From positions 1 through 63,618 of the forward strand of contig NZ_CANBCA010000010.1 of NCBI RefSeq assembly GCF_947367035.1: DNA of 63,618 bases, written 5' to 3'. Both the position numbers and the translations under genes were made by a program. Positions 35,269 through 45,794 of the stretch are shown here, one piece after another (position 1 is the first letter of the stretch; every line of letters starts with the position of its first letter). Source of the DNA: an uncultured Helicobacter sp. Its GTDB lineage: Bacteria > Campylobacterota > Campylobacteria > Campylobacterales > Helicobacteraceae. Under the pieces are notes generated by a model that saw only the letters and a program-made list of their open reading frames with translations, was not told the DNA's origin and did no database searches.

Positions 35269-37935
35269 TTATCCTGTATTTCTAACTCCTTGTGCGATTC
35301 CAACAATCGTAGTAACAATCTGTTTAGCGATACGCTCCTTTTGTTCCTCATATTGCGAGTTTTTGTAAGCTTTCATTAAATAAAGTTGAAAGAAGCTAAG
35401 ACTTGTCAAAAAGGGTTTGCGCAATAAAATAGATTCTTGAATCAATTTTTCACTTGCAAGCAAAGATTCTTCTTGTCGCACATAAAGCAACCAATCTAGC
35501 GTGAGACGATATTCCTTTTCTATCATTTGCCAAATTTTTTGACGCAAATTCACATCTTCTACAAAATCATTATAATGTTTTGCGATTTCTAAATCTACTT
35601 TCAAAAAAGCTTGGGAGATATTGTCAATCGTTGTTTTAAAAAACAAATCTTTAAGATAACATTGTCGAAAGATTTCCTTTTCTCCACATTCTCTAAATGC
35701 CGCTTCTAAACCACTTCCTAAACCATACCAAGCAGGAATAATCGTGCGATTCTGTGTCCAAGCAAACACCCACGGAATCGCGCGCAAATCCTCAACACTC
35801 TGCGTATCTCTGCGTTTTGATGGACGCGAACCAATATTTAGTTGTGAAATAAAATGAATCGGAGTAGCGGATTTGAAATATTCCATAAATCCTTTTGTTT
35901 CATACACGAGATTGCGATAGGCTTTGCAGGATTCTATGTTTATGATTTGTAAGATAGTTTCAAAGCTAGAATCACTTGCATTGAAATTTGTGCCAAATCT
36001 ATCATACACAGACTTTTTGAGCAATGTTGCCAAAGCACTTAAAAAACTAGATTCTGCCTTTTTAGGATTTAAATATTTATAGCTAATTACTTCTCCTTGC
36101 TCTGTCGTTTTCAAAAACCCTGCTACACTATTGGGCAATGAAGATAATAAAGCGTCCTCTAGTGCGCCGCCTCCACGACTTACGCTTCCTCCGCGTCCGT
36201 GAAACAATCTAAACTTTACCTTTAATTCCTGTTCTAGCAAGATGAGATTACCAATCGCCCTACGCAAAGAATAATTACTCGTAAAGATTCCACCATCTTT
36301 GCTAGAATCTGAATAACCAATCATAATTTCTTGGCGATTTTTGCGGGATTGCAGATATTTAATATAATGCGGATTGGCACAAAGCTCACGCAAAATCTTT
36401 GGAGCAGATTCTAAATCTTTAATTGTTTCAAAAAGCGGTGAAATAGAAATCCGCGTTTTTTTCCCCTCACACCATAATCCACTTTGTTTGGCAAACCATA
36501 AGACACAAAGTAAATCATTCGCGCTTTGGCACATAGAGATAATACAAGAATCAATGATATTATCACTGATTCTATCTTTTGCCCATTTGAAATTGACAAA
36601 AGCAAGTAAAGTCTCTTGTGTGGATTCGCTAAATTTGCCATAAAATGTATTCAAATCTATAAGAGGCGCACTAAGGGCGGCATTTAAAATCCTCGTTTGC
36701 TCATTCTCTGGTAGAAGTAGTAAATCGCCTTGAACATAACCCAAAGTTGCAAAAATCTCTGCAAGAGAGTGCCAAAACACCTCACGATGCTGGCGAAAGT
36801 CAAGCCGCATTAGATGAAATCCTGCAAGCAAAACAAGATTCCTTAAATCCCTTAGATAAGTGCTACTGCGTGTATCTAGGGATTCTATCATTAAATCAAT
36901 CTCTTTAATCAATTCTTTAGAGTTTTCATAGATATAGGGCTTATTTTCATTGAGGGCATTTTGAGGAAGATTTAGCATAAGGATTCTGTTTTGGAGTTTT
37001 TGACGCATACAAGTTAATTTGGCGCGGAATGGCTCTTGCAAAAATAACTTTTTTGCTGTGGTATCCAAATGCTCTTTATCTTTCTCCAAACTTACCAACA
37101 ATTCCTCACTAGGATTGGCATATTCTTGCGCAATAGATAACTCTCTGATTAACTTGTCTATATGTTTTAAATATTGAGAAATGATTGTTGTGTGCTGATG
37201 TTTCATTACTTCAATCATCACACGATTGGTTACATAGGGATTCCCATCTCTATCACCACCAATCCAACTTCCAAGCAAAATAGGAGATTTCTTAAGAAAA
37301 TCATTAGAATGTTCTCCTAAAGTTTCCTTTAATGCGTCTTGTATCTCTTGTAAAACTCGCGCTCCACTTTGCAGAATAGAGCTTTCCATAAAGTAAAGCA
37401 GATTGTCTAGCTCAAAAAGCACTTCAATTTTCTCACCGCGCACAATATGACTATGCCAAAGTAGATTTAAACGATATTTTAAATGCTCTTTTGCGCTTCT
37501 TTCTCCGAATTTAAACCATAAATGCAAGTCATTATACATCTCGTGATAGCTCTCTAGAAATGTTCTTCGTAGGGATTCTGTGGGGTGTGCAGTAAAAACA
37601 GGATAAAATTGGATTTTTTTAAGGACCTCTTTAATATCCTCCTCATCGTATTTTTGTGCCTTCAACTCTTCAATAGCGCTTTTGATTTGCTCTTTGGCTC
37701 GCAAACTTAATTGATAACGTTCATCTATAATATTTAAAAGCAAATGGTAAAGCGTAAAAACCTTGATGAGATTAGAAATTTCCTGTGAGTCAAACTCCTT
37801 GAAAGACTCCTCTTGAAACAAAAGACTTGGATTATTCTTTAGCGAAATAAAAATGGGTTTCGTATCAGGTGCCACTTCATCTAACAGCTCACTTAAGATT
37901 GAAAAAACAAATTCTATTTCTTTGGATTTTTCCAT
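35269..37935 (-). CDS. ppc: Phosphoenolpyruvate carboxylase
   Basis: Carboxylates PEP to oxaloacetate, refilling the TCA cycle. At 888 residues it has the standard length. Conserved catalytic blocks are present: VFTAHPTESLRRT (His near 114), LGSWIGGDRDGNP, MIGYSDSSKDGG and LFHGRGGSVSRGGG, and the C-terminus ends GVRNTG as usual. It is convergent with merR, with only 11 bases between the stops. Confidence 0.97.
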   Translation of the reverse strand: MEKSKEIEFVFSILSELLDEVAPDTKPIFISLKNNPSLLFQEESFKEFDSQEISNLIKVFTLYHLLLNIIDERYQLSLRAKEQIKSAIEELKAQKYDEEDIKEVLKKIQFYPVFTAHPTESLRRTFLESYHEMYNDLHLWFKFGERSAKEHLKYRLNLLWHSHIVRGEKIEVLFELDNLLYFMESSILQSGARVLQEIQDALKETLGEHSNDFLKKSPILLGSWIGGDRDGNPYVTNRVMIEVMKHQHTTIISQYLKHIDKLIRELSIAQEYANPSEELLVSLEKDKEHLDTTAKKLFLQEPFRAKLTCMRQKLQNRILMLNLPQNALNENKPYIYENSKELIKEIDLMIESLDTRSSTYLRDLRNLVLLAGFHLMRLDFRQHREVFWHSLAEIFATLGYVQGDLLLLPENEQTRILNAALSAPLIDLNTFYGKFSESTQETLLAFVNFKWAKDRISDNIIDSCIISMCQSANDLLCVLWFAKQSGLWCEGKKTRISISPLFETIKDLESAPKILRELCANPHYIKYLQSRKNRQEIMIGYSDSSKDGGIFTSNYSLRRAIGNLILLEQELKVKFRLFHGRGGSVSRGGGALEDALLSSLPNSVAGFLKTTEQGEVISYKYLNPKKAESSFLSALATLLKKSVYDRFGTNFNASDSSFETILQIINIESCKAYRNLVYETKGFMEYFKSATPIHFISQLNIGSRPSKRRDTQSVEDLRAIPWVFAWTQNRTIIPAWYGLGSGLEAAFRECGEKEIFRQCYLKDLFFKTTIDNISQAFLKVDLEIAKHYNDFVEDVNLRQKIWQMIEKEYRLTLDWLLYVRQEESLLASEKLIQESILLRKPFLTSLSFFQLYLMKAYKNSQYEEQKERIAKQIVTTIVGIAQGVRNTG

Positions 37936-38080
37936 TTGGATTCCTTATGAATTTTACTACGATTCAAGTCAATTTTGAAATTATAACGCGTTTAAATAAG
38001 GGGGTGATAAATTTGCCTTTTTGCAACTTGGATTTTACTCCACTGCATTATTGCGAGATTCTATTTTAGTTTAAATTATG

Positions 38081-38112
38081 GATTGCTACGAGGCTAACGC
38101 CTCTCGCAATGA
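38081..38112. repeat. Short palindromic intergenic element, copy C
   Basis: GATTGCTAC, then GAGGC-TAAC-GCCTC, then TCGCAATGAT. Perfect 5-bp core, same flanks as copies A, D and E but a different stem. It sits between ppc (upstream side) and the autotransporter 3' end. Confidence 0.65.
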
Positions 38113-38119
38113 TAAGGAA

Positions 38120-38138
38120 TCTCTAGTAAAACTAGAGA
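38120..38138. repeat. Inverted repeat next to copy C
   Basis: TCTCTAGT-AAA-ACTAGAGA, a perfect 8-bp hairpin 7 bases after copy C. It may be another member of the palindrome family with the flanks lost, or an mRNA-end hairpin. Confidence 0.4.
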
Positions 38139-38196
38139 TAAGAGATTAAAATGAAATTTATAAATTTAAGATTCTTGCAGCTTTTGTAGATAATCC

Positions 38197-38212
38197 CTAG
38201 CCCAAAGGCTAG
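38197..38212 (-). terminator. Hairpin downstream of the autotransporter
   Basis: CTAGCC-4 bases-GGCTAG, 8 bases beyond the autotransporter stop on its strand. There is no clear U-tract after it, so termination strength is doubtful. Confidence 0.4.
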
Positions 38213-38220
38213 AGAGTGAA

Positions 38221-41200
38221 TTAAAACTTATATCGGACTCCAAGATTTCCGCTTAGGTAAGTTTCGTTTTTATCATCTACTTTGTTTGTAAGGATTTGTT
38301 TTGCTCCAAGTCCTAAGTCAATGTTAAGATTTTCTGTGATTCCAAAACTTCCACCCACGACAATTTGTCCATAAGTTTTGAGATTATCACTTGCATTTAT
38401 AGAGAAGGGGAGAGAAGAGCCTTGGAATCTAGCACTATAATCGTCCCCATCGTTTAGCAAGTATTGCTCAATTTTAGGAGTGGCAAAGATATAAGAAGTT
38501 TCTGTGAAGTATTTTCTAACTTCTAAGCCCAAATCTGCGCTAATGGTGTTGTTTTGTGTTTTATCCACATTTTGGATATAGTCTCCACCTTTTTCTGTAT
38601 AGCCGGGATTGTTTGAATAGTAGTAATTTAACCCTGCAAAAGGTTTTAAATACAAGCTGTTTTCAAAATCAAAGATTCTACCCACGCTTCCACTTAAACC
38701 AAAGAATTTTTTATCAAAATCACTTGTATATCCTTGACCAAGCACAGAAGTGTATTGGTCAGTTTGTGAAAGTTGTCCAAATCCGTGAAGGTTCAATTCC
38801 CAGCTTGGGCTTAATTGGATATTAGAATAAATCCCTAGTCTGAAGTTATCGGATTCTTGTTTTGCGCTCTTGTCTTTCAAGTCTGCGTCTGCATAAGTGA
38901 AATAGATACCAAGAAGTGCAGAATCTGTGATTTGGTTATCCATACCAAGTGAGATACCATACACGCCACCGCTTTCACCATCTACAATGTTTGCTCCACC
39001 AAACGCATTTACCCAAACGCTTCCGTTTGTTCTGCGGTAGAAATCATTATAAACATCGTTTCCAGCTGCTGCAAGTTTTTCACCATAAGGATTGTGTGCT
39101 CTTGCGATTCTATCTCCTAAGGTCATATCGTTAGAAACATTGATTGCAGTGCTTACAGAGTTTGTAAAGTTGGTTACAGAACGTGCATTGTCGTAAATGT
39201 CGTTTGTCATTGTTTGCCAAGCTCTTCCGTTGTTTAATCCGTTGGATTGAATGTTAAACATAGCAAGTTCATTCAATCCAGATTCTTGTAAAGAATCAAA
39301 GATTCCTACTGCTAAATCTCTATGAGAATTTACACCCGCTTGGTTTGCGATAAGGTTAATCCCAGCAGTGTTTAGCTTACCTGTACTATCTTCCCCTACA
39401 ACTTGTCCATTGCGAATCACATTGTATGTTTTGAAGTATCTGGGATCCGCCGTATTGTTTGGTAGCAATCTATTATAGAGTGCAAGTTTGTCAGTAGTGG
39501 CATTGTATGAATCTCTTGCCTCTTGGATTAATGCAACATATTTGTCAAATTTTTCCAAATCGTTTTGTGCTGCTGCTTTGGCTGCTCCTGTTAGAGTGTT
39601 GATTCTAGCGACTAATTTTCTCCTATCTTCTTCATTTCTTGCTTGGTCGGAATCCAAAGTAGAAAGTGTGATACTTGTGCCTGTTGTAACGATGTCATCT
39701 CTTTTGATATAAAGCTCTTTTAAGCGAGAGTTAGCAGCATTGTTTTTGATGTTATTTTTTGCAGTATTAGTATCTACGAGTTTGCCATAGGAATCTAAAA
39801 TAGTAGTTGGTGTTCCTTGAGCAAGGTCACTTTGGAAAGCCTGAAGAGGAGCTGTATTTGCCCTAATCAAGTGAACCATATTGTTGATATTTGCTACCCA
39901 TTTGCCATTGACCAAGCTTCGGATTAGATAGCTTCCAAGTTTGACTTGATTGCCTTGCACATAAAGTCCATTATTGACGATGAGTGCGTCTGTGCCACTT
40001 GTGTAGCGGTCTTGCCATTTGATGATGTTGTTGCCCTCAAAGCCATATTTCACTTCGTTCGGAGTTGTATAGTCAAAGAACCCATTTGTATTCCAAGTGT
40101 TGTTGAGGATTTTGCCATTAGCGTCTTTGTATGCAACGGCTGTTACATTTCTTTTGTTAGCTTGCGCTTGGTTGTTTAAACCTGCAACGGCTGTATTTCC
40201 GTCTAGAGTCGTTAAATTATCAGTTCCTCTTACATTAATAGCATAAGTCCCATCTAATCCTTGAGAAATGCTTCTGTTGAGTAGCTGACTTGCAGTTCTC
40301 TCTAGGGTTGCATTTTGGAATCCCAAATTTGTGTTCAAAACCGCTTGAGTTCTACCTGCTACACCTGCTCCTGCCGCAGCTGTTCTCCAAATTCCATCTA
40401 CTTTTTCAAGATTCACTCCTGCAAGTGTCGCTGTCGTAACAGCACCTTGTGGATTGAGGGTGATGAGTGTTTTTGCCCCACCATTTGCCGAATCAAATCT
40501 TAATTGTTTGATGTCATCGGAAACTATGTTTAAATTCGTGTCTGTAAATGTAGCAGTGTTTCCATTAATTGTAATGGCTTTGGAGCTTCTTGGATTTTCA
40601 ATCTCTATTGTGCCAGTTCCCATTGAGAATGTGTTTGCAGTGATTTCCACAGAAGCGTTTTTGCCAATAGCTAAATTACTAGCATTTAAAGCAACATTTC
40701 CTAGAGTTGCGTTTTGCGCACCATTTTTTGCTGTAATGCTAGATACGCCATTGTTTGCTTCAAGGTTGATAGCATTTGTCCCGCTAATCGTAACATTGTC
40801 TGCATCTAAGGTAAAGTTATAGAGGGTTTCTGTATTTGCTGTTGTCCCATTAATCGTAAGGCCGCCTTTTGTGCCAGCAGCATTTGCTTCTAGTTTAATT
40901 ACTGCTTTGCTGTTGGGGTTATCCACCACTGAACCAGCATTTCCATTTCCCCAAGCGGTAAAACTTGTGCTACTCTCTACACCGATACCGCTACCTTTGA
41001 AGTATCTTTCCTCTTCTCTTTGTCCGTTGAAAGAAATGTTTGTGCCATTGCCCTCAACCACGTTGCCACCTAAATCTACATTAGGGTTGTGACCTGTTGT
41101 AGTAGAGTTCGCTACGCCTGCTGTGTTGTTTTTGCTAGGGGCATTAAGTGTCAAATTTACATCTGTGCCTGCTGCAATCGCTGCATTTGCTTGGTCTTTT

Positions 41201-41364
41201 TTGGTATAAACACCATTTTTGTCAAACGAAGGGTTTGCTAACGTTGCGTTTCCGTTTTGGTTTGGGCTATTCTCAATATTAGCTGCCAAAACACCCGTGC
41301 TAGTCAATGCTACCACACCGAAACCTACAAGCGTTCTGCTTGCTGCCAATGAAAGTTTTGTCAT
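38221..41364 (-). CDS. Autotransporter (type Va secretion) outer-membrane protein
   Basis: A 1047-residue autotransporter. It has a signal peptide with cleavage near VLAANIE (about 27-30) and an Asn/Thr/Ala/Gly-rich passenger of imperfect repeats (about 50-450), typical of a beta-helix. A more helical segment (about 490-700) follows, and then a ~280-residue beta-barrel starting near WVNAFGGANIVDG. The barrel has alternating hydrophobic strands and ends in GVRYKF, with the terminal Phe needed for BAM assembly. The barrel resembles VacA-like autotransporters of Helicobacter; passenger function (adhesin or toxin) is unknown. A G14 tract in its promoter predicts phase-variable expression. Confidence 0.88.
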   Translation of the reverse strand: MTKLSLAASRTLVGFGVVALTSTGVLAANIENSPNQNGNATLANPSFDKNGVYTKKDQANAAIAAGTDVNLTLNAPSKNNTAGVANSTTTGHNPNVDLGGNVVEGNGTNISFNGQREEERYFKGSGIGVESSTSFTAWGNGNAGSVVDNPNSKAVIKLEANAAGTKGGLTINGTTANTETLYNFTLDADNVTISGTNAINLEANNGVSSITAKNGAQNATLGNVALNASNLAIGKNASVEITANTFSMGTGTIEIENPRSSKAITINGNTATFTDTNLNIVSDDIKQLRFDSANGGAKTLITLNPQGAVTTATLAGVNLEKVDGIWRTAAAGAGVAGRTQAVLNTNLGFQNATLERTASQLLNRSISQGLDGTYAINVRGTDNLTTLDGNTAVAGLNNQAQANKRNVTAVAYKDANGKILNNTWNTNGFFDYTTPNEVKYGFEGNNIIKWQDRYTSGTDALIVNNGLYVQGNQVKLGSYLIRSLVNGKWVANINNMVHLIRANTAPLQAFQSDLAQGTPTTILDSYGKLVDTNTAKNNIKNNAANSRLKELYIKRDDIVTTGTSITLSTLDSDQARNEEDRRKLVARINTLTGAAKAAAQNDLEKFDKYVALIQEARDSYNATTDKLALYNRLLPNNTADPRYFKTYNVIRNGQVVGEDSTGKLNTAGINLIANQAGVNSHRDLAVGIFDSLQESGLNELAMFNIQSNGLNNGRAWQTMTNDIYDNARSVTNFTNSVSTAINVSNDMTLGDRIARAHNPYGEKLAAAGNDVYNDFYRRTNGSVWVNAFGGANIVDGESGGVYGISLGMDNQITDSALLGIYFTYADADLKDKSAKQESDNFRLGIYSNIQLSPSWELNLHGFGQLSQTDQYTSVLGQGYTSDFDKKFFGLSGSVGRIFDFENSLYLKPFAGLNYYYSNNPGYTEKGGDYIQNVDKTQNNTISADLGLEVRKYFTETSYIFATPKIEQYLLNDGDDYSARFQGSSLPFSINASDNLKTYGQIVVGGSFGITENLNIDLGLGAKQILTNKVDDKNETYLSGNLGVRYKF

Positions 41365-41374
41365 TCTGACTCCT

Positions 41375-41394
41375 TTAATTTTATATAAAATTAA
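41375..41394. promoter_or_regulatory. Perfect 20-bp palindrome in the autotransporter leader
   Basis: TTAATTTTAT-ATAAAATTAA reads identically on both strands and lies just upstream of the AGGAG ribosome site. With the -10 element at 41401-41406, transcription should start near 41394. The palindrome then either forms the very 5' hairpin of the mRNA or is an operator at +1 to +20. Confidence 0.5.
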
Positions 41395-41400
41395 GCCAGA

Positions 41401-41431
41401 ATAATACCCCCCCCCCCCCCTTAAAAGTCAA
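41401..41431 (-). promoter_or_regulatory. Autotransporter promoter with G14 tract in the spacer
   Basis: On the minus strand: TTGACT (-35, 41426-41431), TTTAA, fourteen G (41407-41420), then TATTAT (-10, 41401-41406). The spacer is 19 bases with G14; loss of two G would give the optimal 17. Homopolymer slippage would therefore tune promoter strength, the mechanism known for porA and similar genes in Neisseria and for some Helicobacter surface genes. Confidence 0.75.
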
Positions 41432-41480
41432 TTAAATGAGTGAGAAAGTTGAAAGAATTTTTAATTTTTTATTTTTGTCA

Positions 41481-42248
41481 TTAAAATATCCCTGAAATTT
41501 GTGTAGAGATTTTGTCCTCTAGCACAGGGATTGCTTCTTGTAAAGTTAGATTGAGTTTGGTGGCTTCTGCAAAAAGTTTGGTAGATTTTTCAGAATAATT
41601 GCCTGTGTAAGTTTGTCCGCTATATTGGGCTTGATTTGCATTGAGTTTGCCACCTCCTGAAGTGCTAGCGACATTTCCGCCAAAGCTATTCATAAAGCCG
41701 GCTCTTTGTCCATCACGCACACTTGCTTGTCCGCTATCCGTGCCAGTATAGTTTATCGTGCCTCCCTCAATCCTCTGACGCACATTAATATCCACTTGCA
41801 TTTGAAAAATTGTGTCTTCTGTTAATTTGCCAAGTAGCGCACCTGCAGCTGCACCGGCTAATCCTCCTACCACCGTCCCGGTAGCAGAGTGATGATTATA
41901 TCCACCTACACCTGCGCCCACTGCACCCCCTAAAACACCTGCGCCCACTGCATTGTTTTCTTGCTTGACATCACAATAAAGCACATTGGCTTGTAAGATA
42001 AAGTTTGCTTTATCCGGGTCATCTACGACAATGTAGCCTTTGCTTTGAAGTTTTTGCAAAATCTTGGATTCCAAATTAATCTCTTGTCCGCTTGTGTTAC
42101 GTAGTGCAACGAAAATAGTTTGCTTGGATTTGCTTACAGGGTCAATAAAAATGCTTTGCGACATCGTAGCTTTGGTTTGTAGAGTTGTCGTTACACAGCC
42201 ACTTAATGCTAGAGCGCATAAAAGAGAAACCGCTATTGTTTTCATCAC
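41481..42248 (-). CDS. traT: TraT-family outer-membrane lipoprotein (complement resistance)
   Basis: A 255-residue lipoprotein with a lipobox LALSGC (Cys at about residue 18). It has the TraT hallmarks TTLQTKATMSQSIFIDPV, the long glycine/alanine-rich central stretch (AGVLGGAVGAGVGG and VVGGLAGAAAGALLG) and a Q(V)DINVRQR-type strand. On F-like plasmids TraT blocks mating-pair formation and complement attack. Here it is chromosomal, with no conjugation genes in sight, upstream of the autotransporter on the same strand. Confidence 0.88.
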   Translation of the reverse strand: MMKTIAVSLLCALALSGCVTTTLQTKATMSQSIFIDPVSKSKQTIFVALRNTSGQEINLESKILQKLQSKGYIVVDDPDKANFILQANVLYCDVKQENNAVGAGVLGGAVGAGVGGYNHHSATGTVVGGLAGAAAGALLGKLTEDTIFQMQVDINVRQRIEGGTINYTGTDSGQASVRDGQRAGFMNSFGGNVASTSGGGKLNANQAQYSGQTYTGNYSEKSTKLFAEATKLNLTLQEAIPVLEDKISTQISGIF

Positions 42249-42276
42249 TTACCTTTATAAAGAATTTAGAGCGGGT

Positions 42277-42282
42277 ATTATA
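42277..42282 (-). promoter_or_regulatory. -10 element of traT
   Basis: TATAAT on the minus strand, 29 bases before the traT ATG, with an AT-rich TTTTAG in front. No good -35, normal for this group. Confidence 0.55.
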
Positions 42283-42370
42283 CTAAAATTCTCGCTTTTT
42301 AGGTAATGAGAATGGAAAGATTGGATTGTGAATTAAAGTTGCGGGTGGGTTGGAATGTGGGCTTGCTAGG

Positions 42371-42404
42371 TTATTATGAAGTCTTGCGACTTCTCGCAAT
42401 GATA
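42371..42404. repeat. Short palindromic intergenic element, copy D
   Basis: TTATTAT, then GAAGTC-TTGC-GACTTC, then TCGCAATGATA. A perfect 6-bp core with a stem unlike the other copies. The right flank is identical to copy C (TCGCAATGAT), and a TTGCTAGG partial left flank lies just before it. Confidence 0.6.
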
Positions 42405-42466
42405 GAAAATAAAATCCTCGCAAGAATCAATGAATCGTATTGTTAGATTAAGGGTTGGATTCCAAA

Positions 42467-42544
42467 TGGGGTGGGCGATGGGAATCGAACCCACGACCCT
42501 CAGGACCACAATCTGATGCTCTAACCGACTGAGCTACGCCCACC
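42467..42544 (-). tRNA. tRNA-His(GTG)
   Basis: Minus-strand cloverleaf with anticodon GTG in ATTGTGGT, T-loop GGTTCGATT and encoded CCA. The extra 5' G (-1) faces C73, the identity feature of tRNA-His. Confidence 0.96.
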
Positions 42545-42564
42545 ATTTGATAGAAATTAAGAAA

Positions 42565-42642
42565 TGGTCGGGGCGAAAGGATTCGAACCTTCGACCCCTT
42601 GGTCCCAAACCAAGTGCGCTAACCAGACTGCGCTACGCCCCG
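42565..42642 (-). tRNA. tRNA-Pro(TGG)
   Basis: Minus-strand cloverleaf with acceptor CGGGGCG/CGCCCCG, anticodon TGG in TTTGGGA, T-loop GGTTCGAAT, discriminator A and encoded CCA. It is 20 bases upstream of tRNA-His on the same strand, so they are likely co-transcribed. Confidence 0.96.
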
Positions 42643-42808
42643 ACTGAATAAAGAAGCGCAATTATACTTTTTAAAACCTTAATTGTCAATGTTTTTGTTG
42701 GTGGATATAGTTCTTATATTTTTCTTTCAGCTTTTTCTTTAATGTGGTTGATAATGAGCTTGGAATTTCTTGATGTTGAATTAATGAGTGATAATCTTAG
42801 TGATACTA

Positions 42809-43519
42809 TTAAACTTTTTTCAAAAGCTTGAATTTAAGCTCTGCAAGCTCCCAATCTGCTAGAGTATCAATATCTTGCACACGTGAGGGTGGAAGTAGGA
42901 AGCTTAAGGAATCCTCAAAGATGTTTTGGCGATTTTGCCACACTTCAGCCCTAGCAAAATAAAATTGCCCCGCATCGTGATAGACTTTTTCTAAATCTTG
43001 CGAACGTTTAGTGAAATGCTCTAAGAAAAGCATTTTGTTTGTCCCCTCTATGATATTAAAGGCACGATAGGGCGAATAGTCGTATTCTACTGCACTAAAG
43101 CAATAGCAATCTTGCGCCTTTTGTCTTGCGAGTTTATAGGTTTCCTTTAAGGCGTTAAAATCAAGTAAGGGAGCGGTAGCATAGAGGCAACATACCCATA
43201 AGCCTTTTGTGTTTTGGGGTTTGGCATTTTGCACAGAGAGTTGCTCTATCGCGTGTAAAATCACTTCACGTGTGCTAGCGGTGTCATCACTTAAATTTTC
43301 GGGTCGTTTGAGTGTATTTGCACCAAGTTCTCTAGCAATACTTAAAATCTCTTCGTCATCGCTTGAGACAATAATTTCACTAAAAATTCCGCTTTTTTTG
43401 GCATTTTGTATGCTATATGCAAGGATAGGCTTACCACAAAATTCCTTAAGATTCTTTCTTTTAATGCGTTTGCTTCCGCCACGTGCAGGGATAATACAGA
43501 TACAATCTTGAGATTCCAT
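42809..43519 (-). CDS. pseF: Pseudaminic acid cytidylyltransferase
   Basis: Activates pseudaminic acid to CMP-Pse for flagellin O-glycosylation. The 236-residue protein has the CMP-sialate synthetase signature IIPARGGSKRIKRKNLKEF at the start, IVSSDDEEIL, and QDIDTLADWELAE at the end. It starts 3 bases after pseC in a pseB-pseC-pseF operon. Confidence 0.9.
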   Translation of the reverse strand: MESQDCICIIPARGGSKRIKRKNLKEFCGKPILAYSIQNAKKSGIFSEIIVSSDDEEILSIARELGANTLKRPENLSDDTASTREVILHAIEQLSVQNAKPQNTKGLWVCCLYATAPLLDFNALKETYKLARQKAQDCYCFSAVEYDYSPYRAFNIIEGTNKMLFLEHFTKRSQDLEKVYHDAGQFYFARAEVWQNRQNIFEDSLSFLLPPSRVQDIDTLADWELAELKFKLLKKV

Positions 43520-43522
43520 ATT

Positions 43523-45717
<2,195 letters not shown>

Positions 45718-45720
45718 TTA

Positions 45721-45756
45721 TGGATTGCTTAGGATTAAAGAATCCTTGCAATGATG
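45721..45756. repeat. Short palindromic intergenic element, copy E, with partial copy after it
   Basis: TGGATTGCTTA, then GGATT-AAAG-AATCC, then TTGCAATGATG. Again a perfect core in conserved flanks. Directly after it (45759-45787) GGATTACCATATCAAGTCTCGTAAGGACG-like sequence looks like a degenerate second copy. Located between purB and pseB. Confidence 0.6.
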
Positions 45757-45794
45757 TATGGATTACCATATCAAGTCTCGTAAGGACGAATTTT

